A stretch of 64,000 bases of DNA from Ottowia thiooxydans DSM 14619 (GTDB lineage: Bacteria; Pseudomonadota; Gammaproteobacteria; Burkholderiales; Burkholderiaceae_C). Position 1 is the first letter of the stretch. Each line of letters begins with the position of its first letter. A model generated the notes under the pieces. It was not told the DNA's origin. It made no database searches and was given only the letters and a program-made list of their open reading frames with translations. The stretch is taken from NCBI RefSeq assembly GCF_000422885.1, contig NZ_AUGX01000008.1, positions 1 through 64,000 on the forward strand. The letters run 5' to 3'. A program made the position numbers and the translations under genes. Below, piece by piece: positions 46,030-55,500 of the stretch.

Positions 46030-46911
46030 TCAGTTGCCTTCACTCAAGCCCTGCGCCAATCCCTCGAAGACGACCCGTATCCGCCGAGAGGTGCGCAGTT
46101 CTCGGTGGGTGACCAGCCAGATCGGGAAGATCACGGGCGGCACGTCGTCCAGCACGCGGACCATGCCAGGGGTTTCACGGGCGATCTCGTCCATCATGGC
46201 GCCGATGCCCATGCCCTGGCGTACCAGAGCCCAGTGGGCTACCGTGTGGTCCGAATAGCAGCTGAAGTTGGCTTCGCTCAGGGGCAGGCCGTGCTGGCGC
46301 ATGTAGTTTAGGAAATGGCCTGAGCGGTCAGCGCCCACAAAGGGCAGGTGGGCCGCTTCTTCGGCGCTGCGCGGATGGCCATGCGTCTTCACCCAGTCTT
46401 CAGATGCGTAGAAGTTGGCCTCCGCCTGGCGGATCAATCGGGCAATCAACTCTGGTTGCTCTGGCTTCACGTGGCGGATGGCAATGTCGGCCTCACGGCG
46501 CAGCAGGTCGCTCATCGCATCCGACGAGATCACCTCGATCGTAATGCGCGGCTCCTGTTCGTGCAGTTGCCGTACCAGCGGGGCCAGCAGGTAAAAAGCG
46601 ACCATGTCCGTGGCCGAAACCGAGACCACTCCGCCCACCGTCTGCGATTGGCTGGTGGCGGCCACGCCCAGGGCCTCTGCTGCCGCGCCCATGGCGCGGG
46701 CGTGTTCCAGCAGGTCCAGCCCGGTAGGGGTGAGCGCCATGGCCTTGCCCACGCGCTCAAACAGGGTCACGCCCATGCGCTGCTCGATGGCCGCCACCTG
46801 GCGGCTCAGAGTGGGCTGAGTCAGGCCCAGCTTGCGGGCAGCAGCCGATAGCGAACCGGTTTCAGCGGTTTCCAGAAACGCCCTGAGCTGGTTCCAGTCG
46901 ATTTTGTCCAT
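46030..46911 (-). CDS. LysR-family regulator
   Basis: A 293-residue LysR-type regulator. The N-terminal helix-turn-helix is in WNQLRAFLETAETGSLSAAA and GLTQPTLSRQVAAIEQRMG; the effector domain includes VVSVSATDMVAFYLLAPLV and READIAIRHVKPEQPELIAR. It is divergent from the lipoprotein gene at 47066 and is the first gene of the block bordered by the two xthA fragments. Its targets could be the plus-strand genes to the right, but no site was identified. Confidence 0.92.
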   Translation of the reverse strand: MDKIDWNQLRAFLETAETGSLSAAARKLGLTQPTLSRQVAAIEQRMGVTLFERVGKAMALTPTGLDLLEHARAMGAAAEALGVAATSQSQTVGGVVSVSATDMVAFYLLAPLVRQLHEQEPRITIEVISSDAMSDLLRREADIAIRHVKPEQPELIARLIRQAEANFYASEDWVKTHGHPRSAEEAAHLPFVGADRSGHFLNYMRQHGLPLSEANFSCYSDHTVAHWALVRQGMGIGAMMDEIARETPGMVRVLDDVPPVIFPIWLVTHRELRTSRRIRVVFEGLAQGLSEGN

Positions 46912-47065
46912 GCATAAATGTATATCTCCACTGCAAATTTCAGCTATTTCCTGAAGACCTATGCATGGATAGCATTCCAGTCATACCTCACGCCTACCTG
47001 CTGCCCCTTCATCTCCTATGCCAAATCTCACCTGCTTTTCATTCCCGACCCAGAAGTTTCTTCTC

Positions 47066-48112
47066 ATGACCAAGGCAAACGCACGGCCAGTGTTCCGCTG
47101 GGTTTCCCTTGGTTTGGCAGCAGTGATGCTTGTGGGCTGTGGTGGCGGCGATGACGACAATGGCACCTCACCGCCACCTTCCGGCGGGGTGTTCACGGTG
47201 GGCGGCTCCGTCAGTGGCCTCGGCACGGGCAAGACGCTGACGCTACAGAACTCCGGCGCCGACGATCTGGCATTGAGCGCGAACGGTGGTTTCGTGTTCC
47301 TCACCCGGGTGGACAGTGGCGTGGCCTACGCTGTGACTGTCAAGACGCAACCGAGCGGGCAGCGCTGCACCGTGACCCAAGCCACGGGCACCGCGACAAC
47401 AAACGTGAGCGATGTGCAGGTGCGCTGCGACAACCTGGCGCCAGCCACCTTCACGGTAGGGGGCTCGGTATCGGGACTGGCAGGCTCTGTGGTGCTGCAG
47501 AACAACATGGGCGACGATTTGGCTGTGGCCAGTAACGGCGGCTTTACCTTCCTTTCGGCCATGGCTGATGGCAGCGCCTACGCCGTCACGATCAAGTCTC
47601 AGCCCGCAGGCCAGAGTTGCACGGTGCGCAACGGCAGCGGCAGGGTGGCCTCGGCCAATGTGGGGGCGGTGGATGTGACCTGCGGCACACTCGCAGCAGC
47701 CTTGCCGCAGGGCGACTGGAAGCAGGAGGCCTGCGTGCTCATCGGCCCTGGTCAATGGGGCCGCGCACTATGGCGCATTGCGAAGCAGAGTGAAATGCGT
47801 GCCACCGTCAGTCTGGGCGTTGCTACCTACACGGATGCGAACTGCGCCGTACCCGGCCAGATCATCGGCGGGCAGGCGAGTGACGGGGGCGTGTTCAGTT
47901 TTGACCGCGCCGATGCCACGCCGACGCTCAGCGCATTCTGGGGCAACTGGGCCCAGATCACCGGGCAGACTTCGCGCACCGTGTGGGCGCGCAAGGGGGC
48001 TTATCTCTGCCTGCTGGGCGATCAGACGCCGACGGTATTCCCCACAGCGGCCCGCGTAGAGAGCTACGTCAACGCCATCATCCCCAGCAAGATCTGCTAC
48101 ACACAAAACTAG
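47066..48112 (+). CDS. Putative lipoprotein with two SVSGL-type beta repeats
   Basis: A 348-residue protein starting at the ATG at 47066 with a lipoprotein signal, lipobox LVGC followed by GGGDDD. Two related beta-domains follow (about 37-115, FTVGGSVSGLGTGKTLTLQN; and about 116-197, FTVGGSVSGLAGSVVLQNN), each ending in a conserved Cys/Val strand. A C-terminal domain of about 150 residues (DWKQEACVLIGPGQWGRALW) is unrecognised. The repeated domain resembles the FSVGGTVSGQTG domain of the giant IPTL-CTERM protein. Probably outer-membrane anchored and surface exposed. Confidence 0.75.
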   Translation: MTKANARPVFRWVSLGLAAVMLVGCGGGDDDNGTSPPPSGGVFTVGGSVSGLGTGKTLTLQNSGADDLALSANGGFVFLTRVDSGVAYAVTVKTQPSGQRCTVTQATGTATTNVSDVQVRCDNLAPATFTVGGSVSGLAGSVVLQNNMGDDLAVASNGGFTFLSAMADGSAYAVTIKSQPAGQSCTVRNGSGRVASANVGAVDVTCGTLAAALPQGDWKQEACVLIGPGQWGRALWRIAKQSEMRATVSLGVATYTDANCAVPGQIIGGQASDGGVFSFDRADATPTLSAFWGNWAQITGQTSRTVWARKGAYLCLLGDQTPTVFPTAARVESYVNAIIPSKICYTQN

Positions 48113-48154
48113 CATCCAAGTCTTGCCGCTTGCTCAACGCTGTTCTCTCCATTT

Positions 48155-48844
48155 ATGCCGCCCCTCACCATGGCCCCGCGCTCTGACGCCTTACCCCTGT
48201 CCATTGCAGCCGCGCGCAAGGCCGTTTTCTGGGACCGCACTGCGCGCAAGTACGCGGCCGACCCGATCGCTGACATGGCGGGGTACGAGGCCACACTGCG
48301 GCGCGTGCAGGCCCTCTTGTCGGCGGATCAGAACGTGCTGGAACTTGGCTGCGGCACGGGCACTACCGCGCTGCGCCTGGCGCCCTTAACCCGGCGGCTG
48401 TTGGCCACCGACGTCTCGGCCACGATGATCGCGATCGCTCACGAGAAACTGACGGCTCAGCCGGTGCCTCAACTGAGCTTTGCAGTAGCCGACGCCGACG
48501 CGCCGGCGATTGAGCAAGGTAAATACGACGCGGTGCTGGCTTTCAATCTACTGCATCTGGTGAATGATCTCGACCAAGCGCTGGCGCTTGCAGTGCAGGC
48601 CTTGCGGCCGGGCGGCTTGTTGATTTCCAAAACGCCCTGCATCGCCGAAATGAATCCGCTCATTCCTTGGCTTGCATTGCCACTGATGCGCGCCATCGGC
48701 AAGGCTCCCGAAGTGCTGTGCTTCAACGCGGATCACCTGCAATCTGCCGTTGTCCGGCAGGGGCTGGAGATCGTATCGGTAGAGCGGCACGGTACCCGGG
48801 GTAAGGACTTCCGGGTCTTCATCGTGGCTCGCAAGCCGACCTGA
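48155..48844 (+). CDS. Class I SAM-dependent methyltransferase
   Basis: A 229-residue methyltransferase. The SAM-binding motif I is NVLELGCGTGTTALRLAP (about residues 62-79), followed by the acidic LLATDVSATMIAIAHEKL. A motif-IV-like stretch YDAVLAFNLLHLVNDLDQAL and LRPGGLLISKTPC complete the fold. It resembles the UbiE/COQ5-like small-molecule group. The substrate is unknown. It stands 42 bases after the lipoprotein gene on the same strand. An ATG five codons in (48170) is an alternative start. Confidence 0.88.
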   Translation: MPPLTMAPRSDALPLSIAAARKAVFWDRTARKYAADPIADMAGYEATLRRVQALLSADQNVLELGCGTGTTALRLAPLTRRLLATDVSATMIAIAHEKLTAQPVPQLSFAVADADAPAIEQGKYDAVLAFNLLHLVNDLDQALALAVQALRPGGLLISKTPCIAEMNPLIPWLALPLMRAIGKAPEVLCFNADHLQSAVVRQGLEIVSVERHGTRGKDFRVFIVARKPT

Positions 48845-49001
48845 GTTTCCCTGTTCCACAAGCAGGCCTTGGGTGAAGGCGGGCTTTCGTTCGCCCATCC
48901 CAAGTTCGTGCGTCCTTTGGTGCGTGATCTGCAAGCCTGACCACCGTGCCCACAGACACCTGCTTTACCCATTAACCCCGTTGAAACCCTTGGAGACGTT
49001 T

Positions 49002-49403
49002 ATGCACCTTCGACCCATCGCATCCATTGTCACGGCCGTGGCACTCCTGACAGGATGTGCATCCACTATTGATCAGGATGGCCTGGAGAAACGAACCGCG
49101 CAGGCGATCGGGCGAACCGTCGGTCAGTTCACTATCACTGACCGCTCGGAGGAAACGGGTGGTCGCATCAACTACACCGTCAACACCCGCGAAGGCCTGG
49201 CCTACCGTTGCTACCTGTATGGGGTTACTGGCCTTCAGAAAGCCATGACCTTTGGGCAGACGCCGCATTCCGATGCAATCTGCACCGCCATGGTCGGCGG
49301 CCAGAACCGGGGCACCAATCAGGGGTCTGCGGCTTCAGGCCAACGTGGCCGCAGCGCTGGCGGAGAGTGCAATGCCTTGCTGCGCGCGGCAGGCCGGTGC
49401 TGA
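49002..49403 (+). CDS. Small lipoprotein, unknown function
   Basis: A 133-residue protein with signal peptide and lipobox LTGC (MHLRPIASIVTAVALLTGC). The ATG at 49002 follows TTGGAGA. A short mature domain contains two cysteines besides the lipidated one; the C-terminus is Gly/Ser/Arg-rich and looks disordered. No family recognised. It lies two bases before the DUF2141 gene, so it belongs to the same operon as DUF2141 and the carotenoid oxygenase. Confidence 0.7.
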   Translation: MHLRPIASIVTAVALLTGCASTIDQDGLEKRTAQAIGRTVGQFTITDRSEETGGRINYTVNTREGLAYRCYLYGVTGLQKAMTFGQTPHSDAICTAMVGGQNRGTNQGSAASGQRGRSAGGECNALLRAAGRC

Positions 49404-49405
49404 AC

Positions 49406-49822
49406 ATGAAGTTCTCGCATGTTGCTCTTTTACTCGCCGCCGCGGCGCTTCCTCTGGCTGTCAGCGCGGCAGACCTTCGGGTGACAGTGAGCGATGGTCC
49501 AGCCGCGCCAGCGACGCTTTATCTGGCCATTTTCGACACCGCAGAGGCGTTGGCGAGCGACAAGGCACTCTCTTCTCAGAAGGTCGAAATGCGCGACGGC
49601 ACTGCGCAGTTGGTTTTCACTGATCTCCCAGTGGGTCGGTATGTCATCAAGTCTTTCGCGGACGAGAACGGCAACTCCAAACTGGACAAGAACATCGTTG
49701 GCCTGCCCATCGAGCGCTATGGGTTTTCTAACGATGCCAGGGGCCGAATGGGCCCGCCGACATTCGACGCTGCTGCGGTGCAGGTGGATGCTGATATGAG
49801 CATCACCTTTCGGTTGCGTTAA
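49406..49822 (+). CDS. Exported DUF2141 protein
   Basis: A 138-residue periplasmic protein with signal peptide (LLLAAAALPLAVSA). A single beta-sandwich domain of the DUF2141 type follows: LYLAIFDTAEAL, DLPVGRYVIKSFADENGN-LDKN, and GLPIERYGFSNDARGRMGPPTF. The family often occurs with carotenoid or lipid genes and has no proven function. It begins two bases after the lipoprotein gene and ends immediately before the carotenoid oxygenase start. Confidence 0.88.
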   Translation: MKFSHVALLLAAAALPLAVSAADLRVTVSDGPAAPATLYLAIFDTAEALASDKALSSQKVEMRDGTAQLVFTDLPVGRYVIKSFADENGNSKLDKNIVGLPIERYGFSNDARGRMGPPTFDAAAVQVDADMSITFRLR

Positions 49823-51337
49823 ATGAAGGATGAAGTCATGGGACGTCGCGAACTTCTGCTGCGACTCATCGCCAGTAGCAGTGCTCCGTTGCTGGCGTCA
49901 GGGGCAGCGGACGCCAGCGAACACGAAAGCTGGCAAGCGCAGTTCGACGCGTCTGACGCGCCCTGGAAGTCAGCGTTTACCACGGCGGCCGGAGACCTTC
50001 CCTTGACACCGGTCAGGGTGCGTGGGCGCTTTCCCGATGCGGCCCGTGGCACGCTTTACCGCATTGGCCCGGCGGGTCATGACCTCGGCGGTGAGCGTAA
50101 CCATCATTGGTTCGATGGCGATGGTATGGCGCATCGCTTTGTGATCGCTGGCGCTGAAGTCCACCATCAGGGCCGCTATGTGGCGACGGCCAAGCGCGTT
50201 GCCGAGGTCCAAGCCGGCCGACGGCTGACAGAGGGCTTTGGCACGGTATTCAAAGGCAGGGAAGCAGTGAGCTCACCCGACAGCATGAACACCGCAAACA
50301 TCAACCTGCTGCCCATAGCGGGTGATTTGCTCGCTTTATGGGAAGCTGGCTCCGCGACACGCCTGGACCCCCGCACACTGGAGACACGGGGACTCAAGAC
50401 TTGGCGGAATGATCTGGCGGGTGCACCGTTTTCAGCGCACCCTCGGGTCGAACCCGACGGAACGATCTGGAATTTTGGCGTTAGCTCGAACACTGGTTTT
50501 TTGTTGTTGTATGAAATCGGACCAGACGGCGTGCTCAGGCGCGCCGATGCTTTGCCCATCAGCGATATGCCGCTGCTCCATGACTTTGCTGTGACTAGCG
50601 GCCATTTGGTGTTCCTGCTCCCACCTCTGGTGTACGACGTCCAACGCAGGGCGGCAGGTGCGAGCGTTCTTGATTCTCATGTATGGCGACCTGAGCTGGG
50701 CATGCGTGCGCTGGTCATTGACAAGAGGGATTGGACGCGCAGGCAGGTGCTCACACTTCCCACTGGCTTTTTGTTTCATCTTGGCAATGCATGGGAAGAA
50801 GAGGCAGCCCACGGCACCGTGATTCATCTGGACTATTCGCGTTCGTCTGATGCGTCGAGCGTCCTCACGGACACGCGCGAAGTGATGCGTGCCCGCCTTC
50901 TCGGGAATGCAGGGCCCAGCCTGACGGTGGTGAGCCTCAACTTGCATACCGGCAAGGCGACGCAGACGGACTTGGGGATAGAGGCTGAGTTCCTACGCAT
51001 CGATCTGCGGCGGGTCGGTCTGCGGCATCGCCGCGTCATTCATGCAGCGAAGCCGAATGGCGGACTTCCCATGTGGAGCGCCATCGCGTCCACCGACGTT
51101 GAATCAGGGGCTTCTCAGAGCTTTAGCTACGGTGCGCAAGCCATGGTTGAAGAGCACGTCTTTGTGCCTGACGGGCAACGCCCAGGCTGGGTGATCGGCA
51201 CCGTCTTTGATTACGCACAGAAGAAAACCGTGCTCTCATGCTTTGCTGCCGATGCGCTGGCCGATGGACCCGTAGCGCAGGCGACGCTCCCGTACGCCAT
51301 TCCATTGGGACTTCACGGGGCGTTTGTGGCGGCGTAG
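49823..51337 (+). CDS. Carotenoid oxygenase (RPE65/lignostilbene dioxygenase family)
   Basis: A 504-residue non-heme iron oxygenase that would cleave a double bond of a carotenoid or stilbene-like substrate. Family motifs are RNHHWFDGDGMAHRF, HPRVEPDGTIWNFG, LLHDFAVTSGHLVF, HLGNAWEEE and PLGLHGAFVA. They supply the four iron-binding histidines, which I place at H206, H253, H319 and H498. A short hydrophobic stretch at the N-terminus may be a Tat-like or membrane signal (GRRELLLRLIASSSAPLLASG). It starts directly after the DUF2141 stop. Its own stop is three bases from xthA fragment 2. Confidence 0.93.
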   Translation: MKDEVMGRRELLLRLIASSSAPLLASGAADASEHESWQAQFDASDAPWKSAFTTAAGDLPLTPVRVRGRFPDAARGTLYRIGPAGHDLGGERNHHWFDGDGMAHRFVIAGAEVHHQGRYVATAKRVAEVQAGRRLTEGFGTVFKGREAVSSPDSMNTANINLLPIAGDLLALWEAGSATRLDPRTLETRGLKTWRNDLAGAPFSAHPRVEPDGTIWNFGVSSNTGFLLLYEIGPDGVLRRADALPISDMPLLHDFAVTSGHLVFLLPPLVYDVQRRAAGASVLDSHVWRPELGMRALVIDKRDWTRRQVLTLPTGFLFHLGNAWEEEAAHGTVIHLDYSRSSDASSVLTDTREVMRARLLGNAGPSLTVVSLNLHTGKATQTDLGIEAEFLRIDLRRVGLRHRRVIHAAKPNGGLPMWSAIASTDVESGASQSFSYGAQAMVEEHVFVPDGQRPGWVIGTVFDYAQKKTVLSCFAADALADGPVAQATLPYAIPLGLHGAFVAA

Positions 51338-51339
51338 TC

Positions 51340-51467
51340 AGAGTTCCAGGTCATAGTCGATTGTCAGCGGGGCGTGGTCGCTGAACTTGACGTCTTTGTA
51401 AATGGCAGCAGAGCGCGCAGTTTCTGCAATGCCAGGGGTGGCGAGTTGATAGTCAATGCGACAAAAA
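51340..51467 (-). pseudogene. xthA 3'-end fragment 2
   Basis: The minus strand reads the last 40 or so codons of an exonuclease III gene: RIDYQLATPGIAETARSAA, then KFSDHAPLTIDYDLEL and stop. This lines up with the C-terminus of the intact xthA at 56626-57414 but differs at many positions, so it comes from another xthA allele. Similarity ends at about 51467. There is no start and no catalytic part. Confidence 0.92.
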
Positions 51468-51821
51468 ACCTACACATAGCGGGGCGCCCCTGGTGTATCG
51501 GACGGCCGCGATCGGCCGAAGCGGTCGTTCAATGCCGGAAGGCGGACGACCGATTGAGACTGTGCTGAGTCGTTCGTGGTTCAGTGGCTGAACGACCGCT
51601 CCCGCCAAGACCGGCCATTGAGCGCCACCGGGCTGATTGGCCGCTTCGCACCTGAACCGGCCGCTCGCCGCGGGTGTCAGCGCGCTGACTGCCCAAATGA
51701 ACGCTGATGCGGTGTGGGACCGTCTCAAATCGACCCAAAAGAGTCCTTTCCGAGGAGGCTGCGTTGACACGGCCGGCAGTGGTTCGGAACCTCGCCATCA
51801 GGTCATCGGGGGCTCAGCGCA
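51468..51821. other. Gene-free edge of the second cargo block
   Basis: About 350 bases between xthA fragment 2 and the nuclease-like gene. It contains a perfect 12-base inverted repeat AGCGGTCGTTCA / TGAACGACCGCT (51520-51531, 51589-51600). No supported gene or terminator with T run. The repeat could be an element end, a recombination site or a transcript hairpin. Confidence 0.5.
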
Positions 51822-52550
51822 TCAAATGCACAGCCACAGATGTCGCAGCACGATCCTGTTTTGGCCGCTGGCAAGCACGGGTGCTGCTCGAAGATGTTCT
51901 GTTTCGACGATGTCCCTCGTGTTGACGCACGCTGCCGGTTCAACGACTGTGGGCGTGCCATCTACCGCCAGGCGTTTTCCATTGGTCTGCGGCGGCTTGC
52001 CACGCGCGCGCGCGAGATGAGTCGTCAGCGCTGGATGCGGCTGGTCGCTGGGTGCCTTCAGCACGTACGCCACCATGTGTCCGTGGGGCATGCACCAACC
52101 GTAGCGACCGTCCACGAAACGTTCCATGCCGTCATCGCCGTACAACCTCAGTTGGCGTTTACCGAACAGCACCTTGCACTCGAAGAACATCGCATCGTGG
52201 TTGTCGTGGGCAACGTTGGCGCGGGGCAACGCCAGTGGGACCTTCATGTCCGGCATTTGGTCGATCCACTTGCCGGTCCAGTCGCGATGCTTGGCATCTC
52301 GGGTGGGCAGGCCGAAGAAAGCTGGCGTAAATCCTGGCACCGATGCACGTTTGCGGACATCGATCATGATGTCCACCAATGCCTCGGTAATTTTGTCTTC
52401 GTCGCGCGTGGCAAGCACATGCGGGTAGTGCTGCAGCAACGCGCGCCAGGACTCTTGTAGTGCCTGCTCGACCGAACTGACGAGCTCAGCAGGCCAAGGA
52501 GGAAAGGTGGTGTATTTGGCGGGCGGCCGTCCGAGGCTGTTGAACGTCAC
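51822..52550 (-). CDS. Putative PD-(D/E)XK nuclease of the methylase cassette
   Basis: A 242-residue soluble protein of unknown family. It shows the spacing of a PD-(D/E)XK nuclease core: P100-D101, then a beta-strand with E124-C-K126 (MFFECKVLFG), preceded by an acidic helix (ITEALVDIM, E56). These could bind the catalytic metal. It starts with a GTG that overlaps the methylase stop by four bases (GTGA), so it is co-translated with it. That arrangement suggests it cuts DNA not modified by the methylase. The motif call is by eye and could be chance; an alternative role is a specificity or accessory subunit. Confidence 0.7.
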   Translation of the reverse strand: MTFNSLGRPPAKYTTFPPWPAELVSSVEQALQESWRALLQHYPHVLATRDEDKITEALVDIMIDVRKRASVPGFTPAFFGLPTRDAKHRDWTGKWIDQMPDMKVPLALPRANVAHDNHDAMFFECKVLFGKRQLRLYGDDGMERFVDGRYGWCMPHGHMVAYVLKAPSDQPHPALTTHLARARGKPPQTNGKRLAVDGTPTVVEPAACVNTRDIVETEHLRAAPVLASGQNRIVLRHLWLCI

Positions 52551-55500
52551 GTTGACGCGGCTCCAGCTTGCCTGCGCGCCAAGCGCGCTTCTGGTGTCAG
52601 CGGCGCGCGGGCTTGCAACCAGCTCAGCGCAAGTGTTCGTGCCTCAGTTCGGGTCCAATAGCGCCTCTGATCGAGAAGCCCGTAGATCGTCCGGCCTTTA
52701 ATCTTGATGACAATGCGACTGCTCCAGTAGCTGTCTGCGAACTCCACCAAGTTGGCCAAATCCACCGCGAAGCCTTCGGAGCCTAGCTGCGGCGCACTAA
52801 CTTCGATGAACACCCACCCATCGATAGGACGTTCTAGAAACTCGGTCATTCGCACAGGTTGGTCGGGTGCAAAGAATGGCGCCAGGAGCTTTTCAATGAT
52901 GTCGCAAAAAGTGGTGCGTTCAGCTCGCGCGGTTGGCGCAGTTGCGTGCTTGGAAATGTCCGTGAACGGCAGTTCCATCTCCAGCGTGTCTCGTACAAGT
53001 TGGCCGTCCGCTGCAGTCAACCCATGCAGCTCGAATACAAGCTTGTCCAGCTCTTCCCAGTCGACTACACCCTCGCGCAAGCGCCCGGCCACGTTTCGCA
53101 GCTGCTGCCGGGCCACGCTGTCTAACGTCTCATCGCGGACCAGCGGGAATTCCAGTAGATCCTTTTGAAGCGATGAATCACGCTCGACCCCGAATTTCGG
53201 ACTCGTGAGCAATTGGTAGTACAGGAACAAATCGCTGTACGACACCACGTAGATCAAATCCATCAGCTGAGCGAGCTGGGGCTTGTTGAAGGCTGACAGG
53301 CCGACAAAGCTCTCGCTGTACGCAACGTCCGTAGTCGCGTATAGCGCGCCGCGGATCTCCCGTTCAAGCTTGGGCGATTCACGCAGCAGTAGCAGCGGCC
53401 CACGGAAGATCTCAGGCGAACGAGGCCACTGGATCTTCGGCAACGAAAAATGCTTGTCTTGCATGCCACCGGCGCGCGACCCGGGCGCGGCGGTGAATTG
53501 CATGTCGTGCTGCACTTCGAGCAGGTCTATCAAGTGGCTGGCATCCCGCATCCGGTTGACTTGCTTTCCGGTCTGGTACCCGCTGTTGAAGTCACCACCA
53601 TGCTTGGCCACCTGCTGGCCCAGTGGCAACGAGCTCTCGCCGGTAAGCCGGCGCAGCAGATCCAATCCCAGCCGCCCGCCCTTGAAGAGCGCCTTGAGCG
53701 CCTGAGGCTCGCTGCACACGTCGCTCAGTGAAACCGGGATGGCGGCCCCGGGGTCGATGCGAAAAACCCCTTCGTCCGACAGGCTCGGTTCATGGCGCGG
53801 GCTGATGAAATAGAAGCTGTCCAACGGTCCGGGTGACTCGTTGACTGCGACCATCAACGCAAATTGCGCATCGTTTTTCGGCCAGATTTTCGCGTCCTGA
53901 CGCAGGGCTGCGAAATTCATGATACCGGTGATCCGCAGCGATTCGAAGAGGTACCGGCGCAGTTCGAACGACTCGGGCTGGAACAGGATGCGTCCATGCA
54001 CCGCAAAGCCAATGGCACCACCCGCCTTGGCCCACAGCGACGCGGCAAACACGAAGGCGATGTCCGGCGACCCGTAGCGCGCCACCATGGCCGCTGCCGG
54101 CGGTGTCGCCGGCTCCAGCCTCTTCGCGAGCAATTTCCGCAAGGTGAGGTTCAGCGCACTTTTCCGACCGTCCTTAAACGCGTTCCAAGGTGGATTGCCA
54201 ACGACGATGTCAAAGGTATTGGTCAGGGGACCGAACACCACTTGGTCGGACAAGCTGCCGAGGTCGGCGTCGTCCAGCGAGTTCCCAGGCACCTTGTTTG
54301 GATCGAGCGCATCAAAGTCCACGGGGTGGAGGATGGCGCCGATCAACTTCTGAAACTTCAGATCAGACAGCGGGCTTGGGTCGGGATCGAGTTCAAGCGC
54401 ACACAGGTACAGGCTCAACGCCGTGACATTGAGCGCATCGCGATTAATGTCCAGACCGGTGAGCTGCGTCATCAAGATCCGGCGGATCTCGGCTCGCCGA
54501 GGGCGCGCGCCGGTCGCACGCCAGCGCTCCGCGACCAGACGCTTGAATGACAACACCAGGAACACGCCGCCGCCGACTGATGGATCGAGCACACGCGCCT
54601 GGTCGGGCGGCGCACTATTCACTGCACTGAAGGCACCGTCCACCACGATCTCCGCAAGCTTGCGCGGCGTGAAGTGGATGCTGGTAGCCTTGGCCAGCGC
54701 TGGGACAAACTCGTGCGCAAAGTCCTCATAGACTTGGCTCAGCACATCCACTGGGACGTGCTTGAAGTAGATGCCGCTCCACTCAAGCGGTAACTGCCCT
54801 CGCAGCGCCTTGGCCTGAATGTTGGTCAGGTTCCAGCAGACGTCGGTTGAGCGCGCCGAGAGCAACTGTTGTAAGGCAATGTACTCGTGACTGGCGTCGT
54901 CCGAATCGTCCTCGCTGAAGCTGAGCAAGTCACCGTTGAAGATCTTGTCAAGCCACTTGCATGTGTCCACCAACGCATCGAGAGTGCCGAACACCTCCGA
55001 GATGTCTTTCACACGACATGTGATGTCGGGCAGGTCCGCATCGGTAACGATGCCGCGGTCAACTAGGAACCTGAAGAACAGTGCGCGTCCAACGAGCGCC
55101 AGCACCTGCTGAATGGAGAGTGTCGGCACTGCCGCATGGATCGCGCGCGCAGCGTCCGAGAGCAGTTGAAACAGCAGCTCGTCCAGCCATTGAATTGCCG
55201 CCTTGCTGGATTTGCGCGACTTGCGCGAGATGGGGCTTGATGTCTTCTGCGCCGCGCTGCCCGTAAGCATCCCCCGGAACATGGCGTAGTTCGCGGCTTC
55301 CGTGTCGTGAAACAACGGCTGACGCAGCGCGTCGTCCATCAGGATCGGGTAGACCACGACCTGGCCAGGCTCGAGCACGGCTAAATAACGTGCATCAGCG
55401 CGGCAGGCAAGGACGCGAACGAGTTGCTTCAGCGCCTGCTGATCGCCTGGCGCATTGCCCAGTGTGTCATGCCTGATCACGTAGACGAGCGGAACACCGC

